Positions 8,823 to 18,358 of a stretch of 61,788 nt of DNA are shown piece by piece. A model generated the notes under the pieces. It searched no databases, was not told where the DNA came from, and worked only from the letters and a program-made list of their open reading frames with translations. Position numbers and translations under genes: made by a program. This DNA comes from an uncultured Prevotellaceae bacterium (lineage in GTDB: Bacteria; Bacteroidota; Bacteroidia; Bacteroidales; Bacteroidaceae). The stretch covers positions 1-61,788 of the forward strand of contig CAMVOK010000020.1 of NCBI GenBank assembly GCA_947169115.1, read 5' to 3'. The stretch's first letter is position 1. The number at the start of each line of letters is the position of its first letter.

Positions 8823-9050
8823 TTTGATTGGGGCAATCAACATGACTTGATTGCTACAACCAACACCATTTGATTGGGCAACCAACATGACTTGGTTGCT
8901 ACAACCAACATCATTTGATTGGGGCAACCAACATGACTTGATTGCTACAACCATCATCGTTTGATTGGGGCAACCAACATGACTTGATTGCTACAACCAT
9001 TATCATTTGATTGGGCAACCAACATGACTTGGTTGCTACAACCATCATCG
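8823..9050. repeat. Tandem 23-bp repeat array (about 10 half-units)
   Basis: Five 45-47-bp units repeat head to tail. Each splits into two related halves of about 23 bp. On the minus strand one half reads TGATGGTTGTAGCAATCAA and the other TGTTGGTTGCCCCAATCAA. The halves differ mainly in the TAGC/CCCC centre. The array lies between the lipoprotein gene and the sigma-factor promoter. Related half-units recur at 35455-35530. There are no unique spacers, so it is not CRISPR. Its function is unknown. Confidence 0.9.
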
Positions 9051-9118
9051 CAAGAACGTCAAAAATTACCATGCAGAGGCACAAAGAATTCGTTATATTG
9101 TCCTTTTTCCCCGTGTAA

Positions 9119-9150
9119 TTGTAATAAATTACAAAAAAATTGTATCTTTG
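9119..9150 (+). promoter_or_regulatory. Promoter of the ECF sigma gene
   Basis: TTG at 9119-9121, 21 nt, then TATCTTTG at 9143-9150. The TTGTAAT/ATTACAA inverted repeat at 9119-9134 overlaps the -33 element and could serve as an operator. Confidence 0.65.
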
Positions 9151-9182
9151 CAATAAAAGATACATAGGAAACCTCGGATGAA

Positions 9183-9680
9183 ATGGAGAAAATACGTTTC
9201 CACAACGACATTCTACCCCTGAAGGACAAAATCTTTCGGTTAGCCCTGCGCATTACACTGCGCCGCGAGGTGGCAGAGGACATTACGCAGGAAACCTTGG
9301 TGCGCGTGTGGGAACGACGAGGGGAATGGGACACGATAGAAAACATGGAGGTTTACTGCCTGACGATAGGCCGGCGACTGGCCATAGACCATCTGCGACA
9401 ACGCCAGCAACAGACGGAAAGGGAGGGAGAAATCACTGACTATCACCTTTCGGCTGCCAGTACGGACAGAATGGCCGACGAGGTACTTGACCAGAAACAG
9501 CGTGTGGCACAGGTGATGGAACTCATAGAACAGTTGCCCGAAATGCAGCGCACCATCATAGAACTGCGCGATATAGAGGGACTGAAATACGACGAAATAG
9601 CCCAAGTGACGGGCCTCAACGAAACGCAAGTGAAGGTCTATCTGCACCGTGCAAGAAAGAAAATCAGAGAAAGTTTATAA
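9183..9680 (+). CDS. ECF-type RNA polymerase sigma factor
   Basis: A 165-residue sigma-70-family protein of the extracytoplasmic function class. Region 2 covers about residues 12-75 and contains DITQETLVRVWERR and the DNA-melting/-10 recognition stretch YCLTIGRRLAIDHLRQRQ. Region 4 covers about 105-160 with LPEMQRTIIELRDIEGLKYD and GLNETQVKVYLHRARKKI. Regions 1 and 3 are absent, as usual for the class. It is followed 108 bp later by a membrane protein that is probably its anti-sigma factor, with a hairpin terminator between them. It stands divergent from the TonB-receptor operon, so that operon is a candidate target, but no matching promoter motif was identified. Confidence 0.92.
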   Translation: MEKIRFHNDILPLKDKIFRLALRITLRREVAEDITQETLVRVWERRGEWDTIENMEVYCLTIGRRLAIDHLRQRQQQTEREGEITDYHLSAASTDRMADEVLDQKQRVAQVMELIEQLPEMQRTIIELRDIEGLKYDEIAQVTGLNETQVKVYLHRARKKIRESL

Positions 9681-9714
9681 AAAAGTTACCTTTTGCTGTA
9701 ACTTTTTTCTTTTT
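9681..9714 (+). terminator. Intrinsic terminator or attenuator after the sigma gene
   Basis: AAAAGTTAC (9681-9689) pairs with GTAACTTTT (9698-9706) around an 8-nt loop and runs into T-rich sequence. It starts immediately after the sigma stop codon and could lower expression of the downstream anti-sigma gene. Confidence 0.6.
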
Positions 9715-9788
9715 CATACGTCTCTTAAACTGAGAATTGAACATTGAGAATTGAACATTAACAATCCCCCTCGGGGTAGGCATTTGAG

Positions 9789-10325
9789 ATGGACTATAAG
9801 TACATAGAACAATTGTTGGAACGCTACTGGGAGTGTCAGACGACACTGGAGGAAGAGACCATCCTGCGCAAATTCTTTGCTCAGGAGGACATTCCTGCCA
9901 GTCTGCTACCCTACCGCGATTTGTTCTTGGCCGAAGAAAATATGGCACAGGCTCATCTGAGCGAGGACTTTGATGCCCGACTGATGGAGCGTCTGGCAAT
10001 CGGACAACCCACAGGGGCTACGCTTGCCGTACAAAAAGGAAACAAGGAAAAGAGACATGCCAAGGTGATAAAAATTTCCATCACACAACAGCTTCGCCCC
10101 CTCTACCGTGCCGCGGCTATGGTGGCCATCGTGCTCTCTATCGGCATGGCTGCCCAACAGGGTTTTGAGAGAAACGAAGAGAATGTGCTGGAAAATAATG
10201 CCTTGGCCACCTCTACCGACTCGACAGAACTCTTTATAGAACAACCCGAAATGTCGCCACAAGCCGAGGCCGTGCTGACAACAACACAGACGGATAGTCT
10301 TTTAGAGATGAAAGTTGAAAATTGA
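9789..10325 (+). CDS. Single-pass membrane protein, probable anti-sigma factor
   Basis: A 178-residue protein. Residues 1-100 are a soluble, probably cytoplasmic, helical domain (MDYKYIEQLLERYWECQTTL, EEETILRKFF). One membrane helix lies at about 107-123 (AAAMVAIVLSIGMAAQQ) and a Ser/Thr/Glu-rich tail of 55 residues follows. Position directly after an ECF sigma gene and this topology match Bacteroidetes anti-sigma proteins, but no zinc-binding HxxxCxxC motif is present. The role is therefore inferred from context. Heptamer repeats flank the gene on both sides (9728-9763 and 10310-10395), and the last codons of the gene fall within the second run. Confidence 0.6.
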   Translation: MDYKYIEQLLERYWECQTTLEEETILRKFFAQEDIPASLLPYRDLFLAEENMAQAHLSEDFDARLMERLAIGQPTGATLAVQKGNKEKRHAKVIKISITQQLRPLYRAAAMVAIVLSIGMAAQQGFERNEENVLENNALATSTDSTELFIEQPEMSPQAEAVLTTTQTDSLLEMKVEN

Positions 10326-10420
10326 AAGTTGAAGGCGCAGCCTTATTATGCATTATGAATTATGCATTGTGAATTGTAAATAGTGAATTAATTAATAAAA
10401 CAAACTTTGCTTTAAAACCG

Positions 10421-10460
10421 CATTAAAGGCTGCTCGCGAGAGTAGCCTTTAATGTTTTTT
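10421..10460 (+). terminator. Strong intrinsic terminator
   Basis: The arm CATTAAAGGCT (10421-10431) pairs perfectly with AGCCTTTAATG (10444-10454), followed by six T. It closes the sigma/anti-sigma unit. Confidence 0.85.
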
Positions 10461-10482
10461 AGAAACTTTATCGCTTACAAGG

Positions 10483-10513
10483 TTGCAAGCATCAAGGGTT
10501 TTTCGTATTTTTA
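10483..10513 (+). promoter_or_regulatory. Putative promoter of the GH2 gene
   Basis: TTG at 10483-10485, 20 nt, then TATTTTTA (one mismatch to TAnnTTTG) at 10506-10513, 22 bp before the start codon. Confidence 0.45.
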
Positions 10514-10535
10514 CACCCATAAAACTAATACCACC

Positions 10536-13500
10536 ATGAATAAAAAGACTATTACCGCACTTTTATTGGGATTTTCGTTGTCGGCATCGGCACAAGTCGC
10601 CACACTGACAGGATTTGAGTATAACCCCTCACCCACTGCCCCCGATGGTACTGAATGGCAGTCGCCCGAGCGTCTCTCACTGAACAAAGAACAACCTCGG
10701 GCATGGATGTTCTCGTTTGCTACACAAGAGGAAGCCCTCAAGGTGTTACCAGAGGGTAGCACTTACTACAGAAGTCTGAACGGAACATGGAAGTTCCACT
10801 GGGTGCCCGAACCTTCGCTACGCGACAGCCTATTCTGGCAGACATCGTTCGATGATTCCCAATGGGATGACATTGAGGTTCCCGGCAACTGGAATGTACA
10901 AGGTCTGCAAAAGGACGGTAGCATGAAGTATGGTGTGCCCATATACGTTAACCAGAAGGTCATCTTCCAGCATCAAGTGGCCGTAGGCGACTGGCGCAAG
11001 GGCGTCATGCGCACACCGCCTACCGACTGGACAACCTATAAGTTCCGCAACGAGGTGGGTTCGTATCGACGCACATTCCAGATTCCTGCCAACTGGAAGG
11101 GACGCAACATCTTCATCAATTTCGATGGTGTGGATTCCTTCTTCTACCTCTGGATTAACGGTCACTACGTAGGTTTCTCCAAAAACAGCCGCAACACAGC
11201 TCGGTTCGACATCACGCCCTGGTTGAATACCAAAGGCGATAACATGGTGGCCGTGGAAGTCTATCGCAACAGCGATGGTTCTTTCCTTGAGGCACAAGAC
11301 ATGTTCCGCCTGCCAGGCATTTTCCGCTCCACCTATCTGACTGCATCGCCAAAACTAGAAATTCGCGACTTGGCCGTGCGCACACAAAAGATTGAAAACG
11401 GAACTGCCGTAATAGACGTGGATATTGAGGTCCTAAACCATGGAAAGAAAAAGATGGCCTACAACATTGTTTATGAGGTATTTCCCGTGGAACTGTATGG
11501 CGACAAAACCGAAAAGTGCAGCACGTCGATGACTACCGACAAAGCCCATGCCCAACTATCGGTAGATAACGTACGGCTGTGGAGTGCTGAGGAACCCAAC
11601 CGTTACGTACTGGTGGCTTCCCTACAAGACAAGAAAGGTAAAGTCATGGAGCGGGTAAGTACGTATTTCGGCATACGGAAAGTGGAGATTCGCGAAACAC
11701 TGGCCAAGGATGATGAGTTTGGATTAGCCGGTCGCTACTTCTACGTAAACAACAAACCTGTGAAACTGAAGGGCGTGAACCGCCACGAGAACAATCCCTC
11801 GAGAGGACATGCCATCACCCACGAACAGATGCTGAAAGAGGTGATGCTCATGAAGCAGGGCAACATCAACCATGTGCGCAATTCGCATTACTCCTGCGAC
11901 CCATACTGGTACTATTTATGTGATAAGTATGGCATCTATCTGGAGGACGAAACCAACATCGAGAGTCATGAGTATTACTATGGAGAGGCCAGCATATCGC
12001 ACCCCAAGGAGTGGCGTGCTGCCCACATTGCCCGAAACCTGGAACTCGTACACAGCCACATCAATGCGCCCAGCATCGTTATCTGGAGCCTGGGCAACGA
12101 GGCCGGACCTGGCGACAACTTCAAGGCTGCATACGAGGCCATCCGCGAATACGACAGGAGCAGACCCGTACAATACGAGCGTAACAACGACATTGTGGAT
12201 ATGGGCTCGAACCAATATCCATCGGTAGATTGGGTACGCTATGCGGTCACTGGCAAGGCTGGTGTGAAATATCCTTACCACATTTCGGAATATGCCCATT
12301 CGATGGGTAACTCAATGGGTAATCTTATCGATTACTGGAAGGCCATCGAGAGCACAAACTTCTTCTGTGGTGCGGCTATCTGGGACTGGGTGGACCAGGC
12401 TATTGATACGTATAAAGCCGACGGCACACACTACTTCGGCTACGGTGGCGACCATGGCGACAAGCCCAACGATGGTATGTTCTGCATGAACGGCATCATG
12501 CTGCCCGACCTGCAACCGAAACCACAATACTACGAGGTGAAGAAAGTGTACCAGAATGTGGAGGTGAAAGCCATTGACATGGAAAAAGGTGAGATTGAGA
12601 TTTTCAATAAGAACTATTTCACGGACTTGTCGGATTACGAGGTCGAGTGGGATCTCTGCCACGACAATTGGCATACAAAGACAGGTAAAATTTCCGATAT
12701 CCGAATTGCCCCACGACAGCGTTGCCGATACACTTTGCCTTACGACTTCTCTAAGCTGGAAGCCGAAAACGAGTATTTTGTACGTATCTCTTTCAAACTG
12801 AAGGAGAATCGGCCTTGGGCAAGAGTTGGTTATCCACAAATGGAAGAACAACTGCTCGTGAAGGGAGCTACGGGATGGAAGGAGATTGCATCTTTGCAAA
12901 TTAAGAATGAAGAATTAAGAATTAAGAATGATGAGGGGCTGAGCACGATTACGGGCAAGAACTTCATGGTTAGCTTCGACAACCAGACAGGCATCATCCA
13001 ACAGTTGTGCTACAATGGATACCAGAAGAAGAGCTACGACATATTCCTACCTGGTCAGGGACCTCAGCTTGATGCCCTGCGCGCTCCCGTCGATAACGAC
13101 AACTGGATGTACCAGCAATGGTACGCCAATGGTCTGCACAACCTGAAGCATAGAGTTCAGGAATCTTCGATGACATCAAACGAGAATGGCTCTATCAGCC
13201 TCCATTACACCCTCGTTAGCCAAGGCGAGCGTAAGGGAGAAATCCGTGGTGGCAGCAGTGGCCGCTACACCATTGTCGATGCCGGGGAAATGGCTCCCGA
13301 CGACTTCCACTTCACCACCAACATCATTTATACCATCTATCCCGACGGAAGCATAGAGGTTGTAAGCAGCATTGTCTCTTCCGACCCGTCACTGGTACTT
13401 CCACGTCTGGGTTACGTGATGCAGGTGAATAAAGAGTTTAGTCACTATTGTTATTACGGTCGCGGTCCGCTCAACAACTATGCCGACCGTAAGACGGGTT

Positions 13501-14546
13501 CGTTCATCGAGTTCTATGACCAAATCTGGAACAACACCGTAGAGAAGCAGTTCGTGCCCTTCCCCAAGCCACAGAGCATGGGCAATCGCGAGGAGGTGCG
13601 CTGGTGCGCTCTTGATACACAACGTTCGGGAAACGGTGTGCAGTTCATAGCCACCCCCGGCACCATGTCAGTCTCCGCCCTGCCATGGAGTGCCATGGAG
13701 ATGACCATGGCCCCACACCCCTGCGACTTGCCAGAGTCGAAGGCCACACACCTTCACCTCGATTGTCAAGTGACAGGACTCGGAGGAAACAGTTGCGGAC
13801 AGGGTGGTCCCCTTGAACCCGACCGCGTGAAGGGCAGTGTCCACACGATGAACTTTATCATTCGTCCCGTTACTCCCAACTCTAACTTACACAAGCAAGC
13901 AAAAGTTGTGAGCAGCACCATGCAACCCATAGCCGTCATACGTGACAAGGTGGGCAAGGTTTCTATCGTCAGCCAGGAAGGACAAACGGTGATGTTCCAA
14001 GTGGACCAGCAGAAAGCACAACCCTACACCGAACCCTTCAACCTGCGCGAAGGTGGTACGATAACGGCATGGTACAAGGGTCAGGAAGGTCAAAAAACCA
14101 CCAACGAGTTCGCTCGCATCGAGAGTGTACCCGTGGAGGTTATCTACACCAGCAGCGAGGAAATCTCGGACGGCTCGGCTGCCAAGAACCTTGTTGATGG
14201 CAAACCGAACACCATCTGGCACACAATGTATAGTGTCACACAAGCTAAATACCCACACTGGGTGGACTTTGATTGTGGTGAGGTAAAGATGATAAAGGGC
14301 TTCACCTATCTGCCTCGTCAGAATGGGCCAAACGGCGACATCAAGGCGTATAGCATCTCTCTATCTACCGATGGCAAGACATGGAGCGAACCTATATGCA
14401 AAGGTGAGTTCCCCAACTCTAAGAAAGAACAGAAGGTACTCTTCGAGAAACCTCAGCGTGCCCGCTACCTCCGCTTCACTGCTCTCTCAGCTCAGAACGG
14501 AGCCGACTACGCCAGCGGTGCCGAGTTCACGGTACTGGCAGAGTAA
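10536..14546 (+). CDS. Glycoside hydrolase family 2 beta-galactosidase with C-terminal F5/8-type domain
   Basis: A 1336-residue exported enzyme; the signal peptide MNKKTITALLLGFSLSASAQ sets the start. Order: sugar-binding domain (about 60-230), Ig-like domain (to about 340), TIM barrel (to about 640), DUF4981-type and LacZ small-chain-like domains (to about 1130), and an F5/8 type C discoidin-like domain (about 1200-1330, ending RYLRFTALSAQNGADYASGAEF). The predicted acid/base is Glu522 (SLGNEAGPGD) and the nucleophile Glu585 (HISEYAHSMGNSMGN). It probably removes beta-galactose from dietary or host glycans. An in-frame run of AATTAAG/AATGAAG heptamers at 12899-12936 encodes the odd segment IKNEELRIKNDEG at the boundary before the small-chain domain. 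Confidence 0.92.
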   Translation: MNKKTITALLLGFSLSASAQVATLTGFEYNPSPTAPDGTEWQSPERLSLNKEQPRAWMFSFATQEEALKVLPEGSTYYRSLNGTWKFHWVPEPSLRDSLFWQTSFDDSQWDDIEVPGNWNVQGLQKDGSMKYGVPIYVNQKVIFQHQVAVGDWRKGVMRTPPTDWTTYKFRNEVGSYRRTFQIPANWKGRNIFINFDGVDSFFYLWINGHYVGFSKNSRNTARFDITPWLNTKGDNMVAVEVYRNSDGSFLEAQDMFRLPGIFRSTYLTASPKLEIRDLAVRTQKIENGTAVIDVDIEVLNHGKKKMAYNIVYEVFPVELYGDKTEKCSTSMTTDKAHAQLSVDNVRLWSAEEPNRYVLVASLQDKKGKVMERVSTYFGIRKVEIRETLAKDDEFGLAGRYFYVNNKPVKLKGVNRHENNPSRGHAITHEQMLKEVMLMKQGNINHVRNSHYSCDPYWYYLCDKYGIYLEDETNIESHEYYYGEASISHPKEWRAAHIARNLELVHSHINAPSIVIWSLGNEAGPGDNFKAAYEAIREYDRSRPVQYERNNDIVDMGSNQYPSVDWVRYAVTGKAGVKYPYHISEYAHSMGNSMGNLIDYWKAIESTNFFCGAAIWDWVDQAIDTYKADGTHYFGYGGDHGDKPNDGMFCMNGIMLPDLQPKPQYYEVKKVYQNVEVKAIDMEKGEIEIFNKNYFTDLSDYEVEWDLCHDNWHTKTGKISDIRIAPRQRCRYTLPYDFSKLEAENEYFVRISFKLKENRPWARVGYPQMEEQLLVKGATGWKEIASLQIKNEELRIKNDEGLSTITGKNFMVSFDNQTGIIQQLCYNGYQKKSYDIFLPGQGPQLDALRAPVDNDNWMYQQWYANGLHNLKHRVQESSMTSNENGSISLHYTLVSQGERKGEIRGGSSGRYTIVDAGEMAPDDFHFTTNIIYTIYPDGSIEVVSSIVSSDPSLVLPRLGYVMQVNKEFSHYCYYGRGPLNNYADRKTGSFIEFYDQIWNNTVEKQFVPFPKPQSMGNREEVRWCALDTQRSGNGVQFIATPGTMSVSALPWSAMEMTMAPHPCDLPESKATHLHLDCQVTGLGGNSCGQGGPLEPDRVKGSVHTMNFIIRPVTPNSNLHKQAKVVSSTMQPIAVIRDKVGKVSIVSQEGQTVMFQVDQQKAQPYTEPFNLREGGTITAWYKGQEGQKTTNEFARIESVPVEVIYTSSEEISDGSAAKNLVDGKPNTIWHTMYSVTQAKYPHWVDFDCGEVKMIKGFTYLPRQNGPNGDIKAYSISLSTDGKTWSEPICKGEFPNSKKEQKVLFEKPQRARYLRFTALSAQNGADYASGAEFTVLAE

Positions 14547-14552
14547 AAAAAG

Positions 14553-14748
14553 CTGAAGGGTGAAGGATGAAGGATGAAGGGTGTAATCGGACGGCCGTTA
14601 GGGCTACGCTTGCGTAGTTTACGGAGCAAGAAGGGTGAAGGATGAAGGATGAAGGATGAAGGGTGAAGGGTGAAAGGTGAAGGATGTAATCGGACGACCC
14701 GAAGGGGCTACGCTTGCTGTGCAAGAAAGGTGAAGGATTAGAGATTAG
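14553..14748. repeat. Heptamer runs with two GTAATCGGACG elements
   Basis: The gap after the GH2 gene is entirely repetitive. GAAGGAT/GAAGGGT heptamers at 14557-14581 and 14633-14684 frame two copies of an element that begins GTAATCGGACG and ends GCAAGAA (14582-14632 and 14686-14727). Each element has internal hairpins, for example CCCGAAGGG. A last heptamer run (GATTAGA) enters the 3' end of ribF. Confidence 0.85.
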
Positions 14749-15640
14749 AAACTAACATCTTGCGTGCAGCCACTTCGTCCTGTGCGAGTTGATTCATCAA
14801 CTCGTCTCGTGAAGCAAAATGACGCTCGTCGCGCAGGCGACTGACAAACTCCACGATGATGCGCTGACCATACAAGTCACCCTCGTAATCAAAAATATTA
14901 ACCTCAACGGACACCGCCTCGCCATTCCCTATGGTGGGGCGGTTGCCTATATTGAGCATACCGCCACAACGCACACCATCACAAAGTGTAGCCCATACGG
15001 CATACGCTCCATGGGCAGGAACAAGTTTGTCGGCATCGGGCTGAAGATTGGCCGTTGGAAAACCGAGTTCGTGCCCGACATGGAACCCCCTTACAACCAG
15101 TCCTCTCAGGGAATAGTAACGACCCAACATGTCACGGGCTCCCTCAACATCCCCCTGCTCTAACAAGCGACGACACTTGCTACTGCTCACCATCATGTCT
15201 TCCAGTTCGTGAGCACGAACGACATCAATGCCCGTCTCCTTTCCCCAACGGATGTAGTCATTCAGGGAACCGCCCCCATGCCCGAAAGCATGGTCATAAC
15301 CCAATACAAGGGCACGCACACCAAGTTCTTTGTACAAGACCTGTTGCATAAACTCACTGGCCGACAGACGACTCAATTCACGGGTGAAGGGTAATACGGC
15401 AATCTCGTCAACTCCCGTCTGGCGCAAAAGTTCCTGCTTCTCCTCCAAGGTAGTAAGTAACACGGGCACATGGTCGGGGCTGACCACCGTACGCGGATGA
15501 CAATCAAAAGTCACAAGAAGACTCTTCATACCCCTGCGTTGCGCCTCATCAGTCAACTGCCGAATAAGACACTTGTGGCCACGGTGGACACCATCGAAAA
15601 AACCAATGGTGGCTATCTTATATGACTGGTTGTTGCTCAT
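14738..15640 (-). CDS. ribF: Bifunctional riboflavin kinase / FAD synthetase
   Basis: A 300-residue cytoplasmic enzyme that phosphorylates riboflavin to FMN and then adenylates FMN to FAD. The N-terminal nucleotidyltransferase domain carries GFFDGVHRGHKCLI (HxGH-type motif), and SSSKCRRLLEQGDV sits in place of the usual SSTxIR signature. The C-terminal kinase domain has GFPTANLQ, GMLNIGNRPT and VEVNIFDYEGDLYG. Length is normal for the family. A -7-like TATCTTTG (15656-15649) lies just upstream. It is convergent with the GH2 gene and divergent from feoAB. Confidence 0.95.
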   Translation of the reverse strand: MSNNQSYKIATIGFFDGVHRGHKCLIRQLTDEAQRRGMKSLLVTFDCHPRTVVSPDHVPVLLTTLEEKQELLRQTGVDEIAVLPFTRELSRLSASEFMQQVLYKELGVRALVLGYDHAFGHGGGSLNDYIRWGKETGIDVVRAHELEDMMVSSSKCRRLLEQGDVEGARDMLGRYYSLRGLVVRGFHVGHELGFPTANLQPDADKLVPAHGAYAVWATLCDGVRCGGMLNIGNRPTIGNGEAVSVEVNIFDYEGDLYGQRIIVEFVSRLRDERHFASRDELMNQLAQDEVAARKMLVSNL

Positions 15641-15731
15641 ATTGAGTGCAAAGATAAGAAATAAGTATGAATTACGGATTACGAAAAGCTAATAACGATG
15701 CACAAAGTAAACATTTACCTACTTTTGATTA

Positions 15732-15762
15732 TTGCAGGGATGAGGAGAAAAGTGTAATTTTG
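15732..15762 (+). promoter_or_regulatory. Promoter of feoAB
   Basis: TTG at 15732-15734, 20 nt, then TAATTTTG at 15755-15762, 20 bp before the start codon. No obvious Fur box was recognised. Confidence 0.6.
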
Positions 15763-15782
15763 CAAGACAAAAACAAAGTCAG

Positions 15783-18155
15783 ATGAAACTGAACGAACTG
15801 AAAATAGGACAGACGGCACGCATCACATCGGTGGGTGGAGAGGGAAGTTTGCGTCAGCACCTTCTCGACATGGGGATGATTCCTGGTGCAGAAGTAACTT
15901 TGATAAAATATGCCCCCATGGGCGACCCGATGGAGCTGCGCATCCACGACTATGAACTTACCCTGCGCCTGGCCGAGGCCAAGGAGATAGAGGTGAAGGA
16001 TGAAGGATTAAAGATGAAGGACAACAACATTATTAACATCCAAGAAACCAATCTTTCATCTCCCGCCCTTGATTCTTCATCAATTATCCCCCATCCCGGT
16101 CTGGGCGAAGGCGGTCACTTCCACGACAATTCGCCCGAAGCACACACCAAACCGCTGCCTTCCTCCATGCGACTGACATTCGCACTGGCCGGAAACCAGA
16201 ACTGCGGAAAGACAACGCTCTTCAATCAGCTTACGGGAGCCAACCAACATGTCGGAAACTTCCCGGGTGTTACCGTAGAACATAAGATAGGAATCATCAA
16301 GGGACATCCTGAGGCACAAATCATTGACCTCCCTGGCATATATAGCCTGTCGCCCTACACCAGTGAGGAGGTTGTCAGTCGGCAGTATATCATCAACCGT
16401 CGTCCTACGGCTATTATCAACATTGTGGATGCTACAAACATCGAGCGCAACCTCTACCTGACCCTTCAATTGATGGAACTGGGAGTCCCCATGGTACTGG
16501 CCCTGAACTTCATGGACGAACTGAAAGGAAACGGCGGCACCATACGCGTCAATGCCATGGAACATCTGCTGGGCATTCCCGTCATTCCCATCTCTGCCAT
16601 GAAGAATGAGGGTGTGGACGAACTGGTGGAACATGCCCTGCATATTGCCCGCTATCAGGAACGCCCCCAACGGCAGGACTTCTGTCACCCCAACGACCAC
16701 GGAGGTGCCGTACACCGCTGCCTCCATGCCATCATGCACCTGACCGAGGACCATTGCCAGCAAGCCCACATACCCAGTCGCTTTGCTGCCTGCAAACTGG
16801 TGGAGGGAGACGAACGGGTACTGGAAGCCCTGAAACTATCACAGAACGAAAAGGAAACGCTGGAACACATCATACAACAGATGGAAGAGGAGCGAGGACT
16901 GGACCGTCAGGCTGCCATCGCCGACATGCGTTTTCAGTTCATCCATAGCGTAACACAACGCACCGTTGTAAAACCCCGTGAGAGCCGGGAACATCGTCGC
17001 AGCCAACTCATCGACCGTGTGCTGACAGGCCGTTGGACTGCTCTGCCATCCTTCATCCTCATCATGGGGCTGGTTTTCTACCTTACGTTCACTAGTGTGG
17101 GCGTATGGCTGCAAGACCTCTGTCAAGCAGGTATTGACTGGTTTACGGAGGTAAGTGATACAGCCCTGACAAACTGGAATATAGCCCCTGCCGTTCACTC
17201 CCTCATTATCGACGGCATCTACAATGGTGTTGGCACCGTCTTGGTGTTCCTGCCCCTCATCGTCTGTCTGTTTTTCTTCCTAAGTATGCTGGAAGATACA
17301 GGCTACATGGCCCGCATCGCCTTCGTCACCGATAAACTCCTACGTCGCCTGGGACTCTCAGGACGTAGTATCGTACCCCTTCTCATAGGCTTTGGCTGTT
17401 CCGTTCCCAGCATCATGGCCAGTCGCACACTCCCCAGCGAACGCGACCGACGCATGACCATCCTACTCACTCCCTTCATGTCGTGTACGGCCAAGATTCC
17501 CATCTATGCCTTTTTTGCCACGGCTTTCTTCCCCAGTCATGCTGGTTGGGTAATGGCTTCGCTCTATGCCATTGGCATTGTTGTAGGCATCGTGGTGGCC
17601 TTGATACTGAAACGTACCATGTTCAGAGGCGAACCAGTACCCTTCGTCATGGAACTGCCCAACTACCGTCTGCCTATGGCCAAGAACGTTATGCGCCTGT
17701 TGTGGGACAAGGCAAAGGATTTCCTGCAACGTGCCTTTACGGTCATCTTCTTGGCCTCCATCATCGTATGGTTCCTACAGACCTTTAACTTTCACATGCA
17801 GATGGTAACGGATGCCCATGATTCCATGCTGGCTCAGGTGGCCGGATTGGTGGCTCCCCTGTTCGAACCCTTAGGACTGGGCGACTGGCGCATCATGACC
17901 GCTCTCGTGAGTGGCTTCATGGCTAAGGAGACAGTGGTAAGCACCTTGGGTGCCCTGTTCGGTGATGTGGTTCTAACCACAATATTCACCCCCACAGTTG
18001 TCTTTGCCCTGCTTGTGTTCTGCCTACTTTATACCCCCTGCGTAGCCGCCATAGCTACCATCCGTCGCGAGTTGGGCACACGTTGGGCCGTAGGCATCGC
18101 CGTGGCACAATGTCACATTGCCTGGTTCTGTGCCTGGCTGGTTGTAATTATATAG
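15783..18155 (+). CDS. feoB: FeoA-FeoB fusion, ferrous iron transporter
   Basis: A 790-residue fusion. Residues 1-72 are a FeoA SH3-like domain (MKLNELKIGQTARITSVGGE, DMGMIPGAEVTLIKYAPMGD). Residues 129-300 are the G-protein domain with the P-loop GNQNCGKTT (137-145), NFPGVTVEHKIG and DLPGIYSLSPYTSEE. The C-terminal half is the polytopic FeoB core with Gate motifs (LLIGFGCSVPSIMASRTL, YTPCVAAIATIRRELG). It imports Fe(II) across the inner membrane. The FeoA-FeoB linker (about residues 73-128) is low-complexity and includes AAGGATG-type heptamers (15990-16020, encoding EVKDEGLKMKDN). A small Cys-rich partner follows 39 bp downstream. Confidence 0.95.
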   Translation: MKLNELKIGQTARITSVGGEGSLRQHLLDMGMIPGAEVTLIKYAPMGDPMELRIHDYELTLRLAEAKEIEVKDEGLKMKDNNIINIQETNLSSPALDSSSIIPHPGLGEGGHFHDNSPEAHTKPLPSSMRLTFALAGNQNCGKTTLFNQLTGANQHVGNFPGVTVEHKIGIIKGHPEAQIIDLPGIYSLSPYTSEEVVSRQYIINRRPTAIINIVDATNIERNLYLTLQLMELGVPMVLALNFMDELKGNGGTIRVNAMEHLLGIPVIPISAMKNEGVDELVEHALHIARYQERPQRQDFCHPNDHGGAVHRCLHAIMHLTEDHCQQAHIPSRFAACKLVEGDERVLEALKLSQNEKETLEHIIQQMEEERGLDRQAAIADMRFQFIHSVTQRTVVKPRESREHRRSQLIDRVLTGRWTALPSFILIMGLVFYLTFTSVGVWLQDLCQAGIDWFTEVSDTALTNWNIAPAVHSLIIDGIYNGVGTVLVFLPLIVCLFFFLSMLEDTGYMARIAFVTDKLLRRLGLSGRSIVPLLIGFGCSVPSIMASRTLPSERDRRMTILLTPFMSCTAKIPIYAFFATAFFPSHAGWVMASLYAIGIVVGIVVALILKRTMFRGEPVPFVMELPNYRLPMAKNVMRLLWDKAKDFLQRAFTVIFLASIIVWFLQTFNFHMQMVTDAHDSMLAQVAGLVAPLFEPLGLGDWRIMTALVSGFMAKETVVSTLGALFGDVVLTTIFTPTVVFALLVFCLLYTPCVAAIATIRRELGTRWAVGIAVAQCHIAWFCAWLVVII

Positions 18156-18194
18156 GAACTATAGATACTATAGGTACTATAAAATCAATAAAAA

Positions 18195-18332
18195 ATGAAT
18201 CTCCAAAGCATCATACTCCTCGCCATCGTCCTCGGTCTGTTTTTCGTGGTTGGCTACCGCTATATTCGCCGTCAGCGAAAAAGCCGAGGGGGCAGTTGCT
18301 GCAACTGTTCCAGTGGCAGTTGCTGTAGCTGA
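18195..18332 (+). CDS. FeoB-associated Cys-rich membrane protein
   Basis: A 45-residue protein. One membrane helix (IILLAIVLGLFFVVGY) is followed by a basic stretch (RYIRRQRKSRGG) and a Cys-rich tail (SCCNCSSGSCCS). Small proteins of this shape sit next to feoB in Bacteroidetes and Firmicutes and are thought to assist iron transport in place of FeoC. Spacing and strand support co-transcription with feoAB. ACTATA-containing 9-bp repeats fill the 39-bp gap. Confidence 0.85.
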   Translation: MNLQSIILLAIVLGLFFVVGYRYIRRQRKSRGGSCCNCSSGSCCS

Positions 18333-18358
18333 CAAGTGATAAGACAACCAGATGTTTG

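Noticed and set aside
8823..9050. CRISPR-like array
   Set aside because: The repeats are contiguous 23-bp half-units with no unique spacers, and no cas genes are present.
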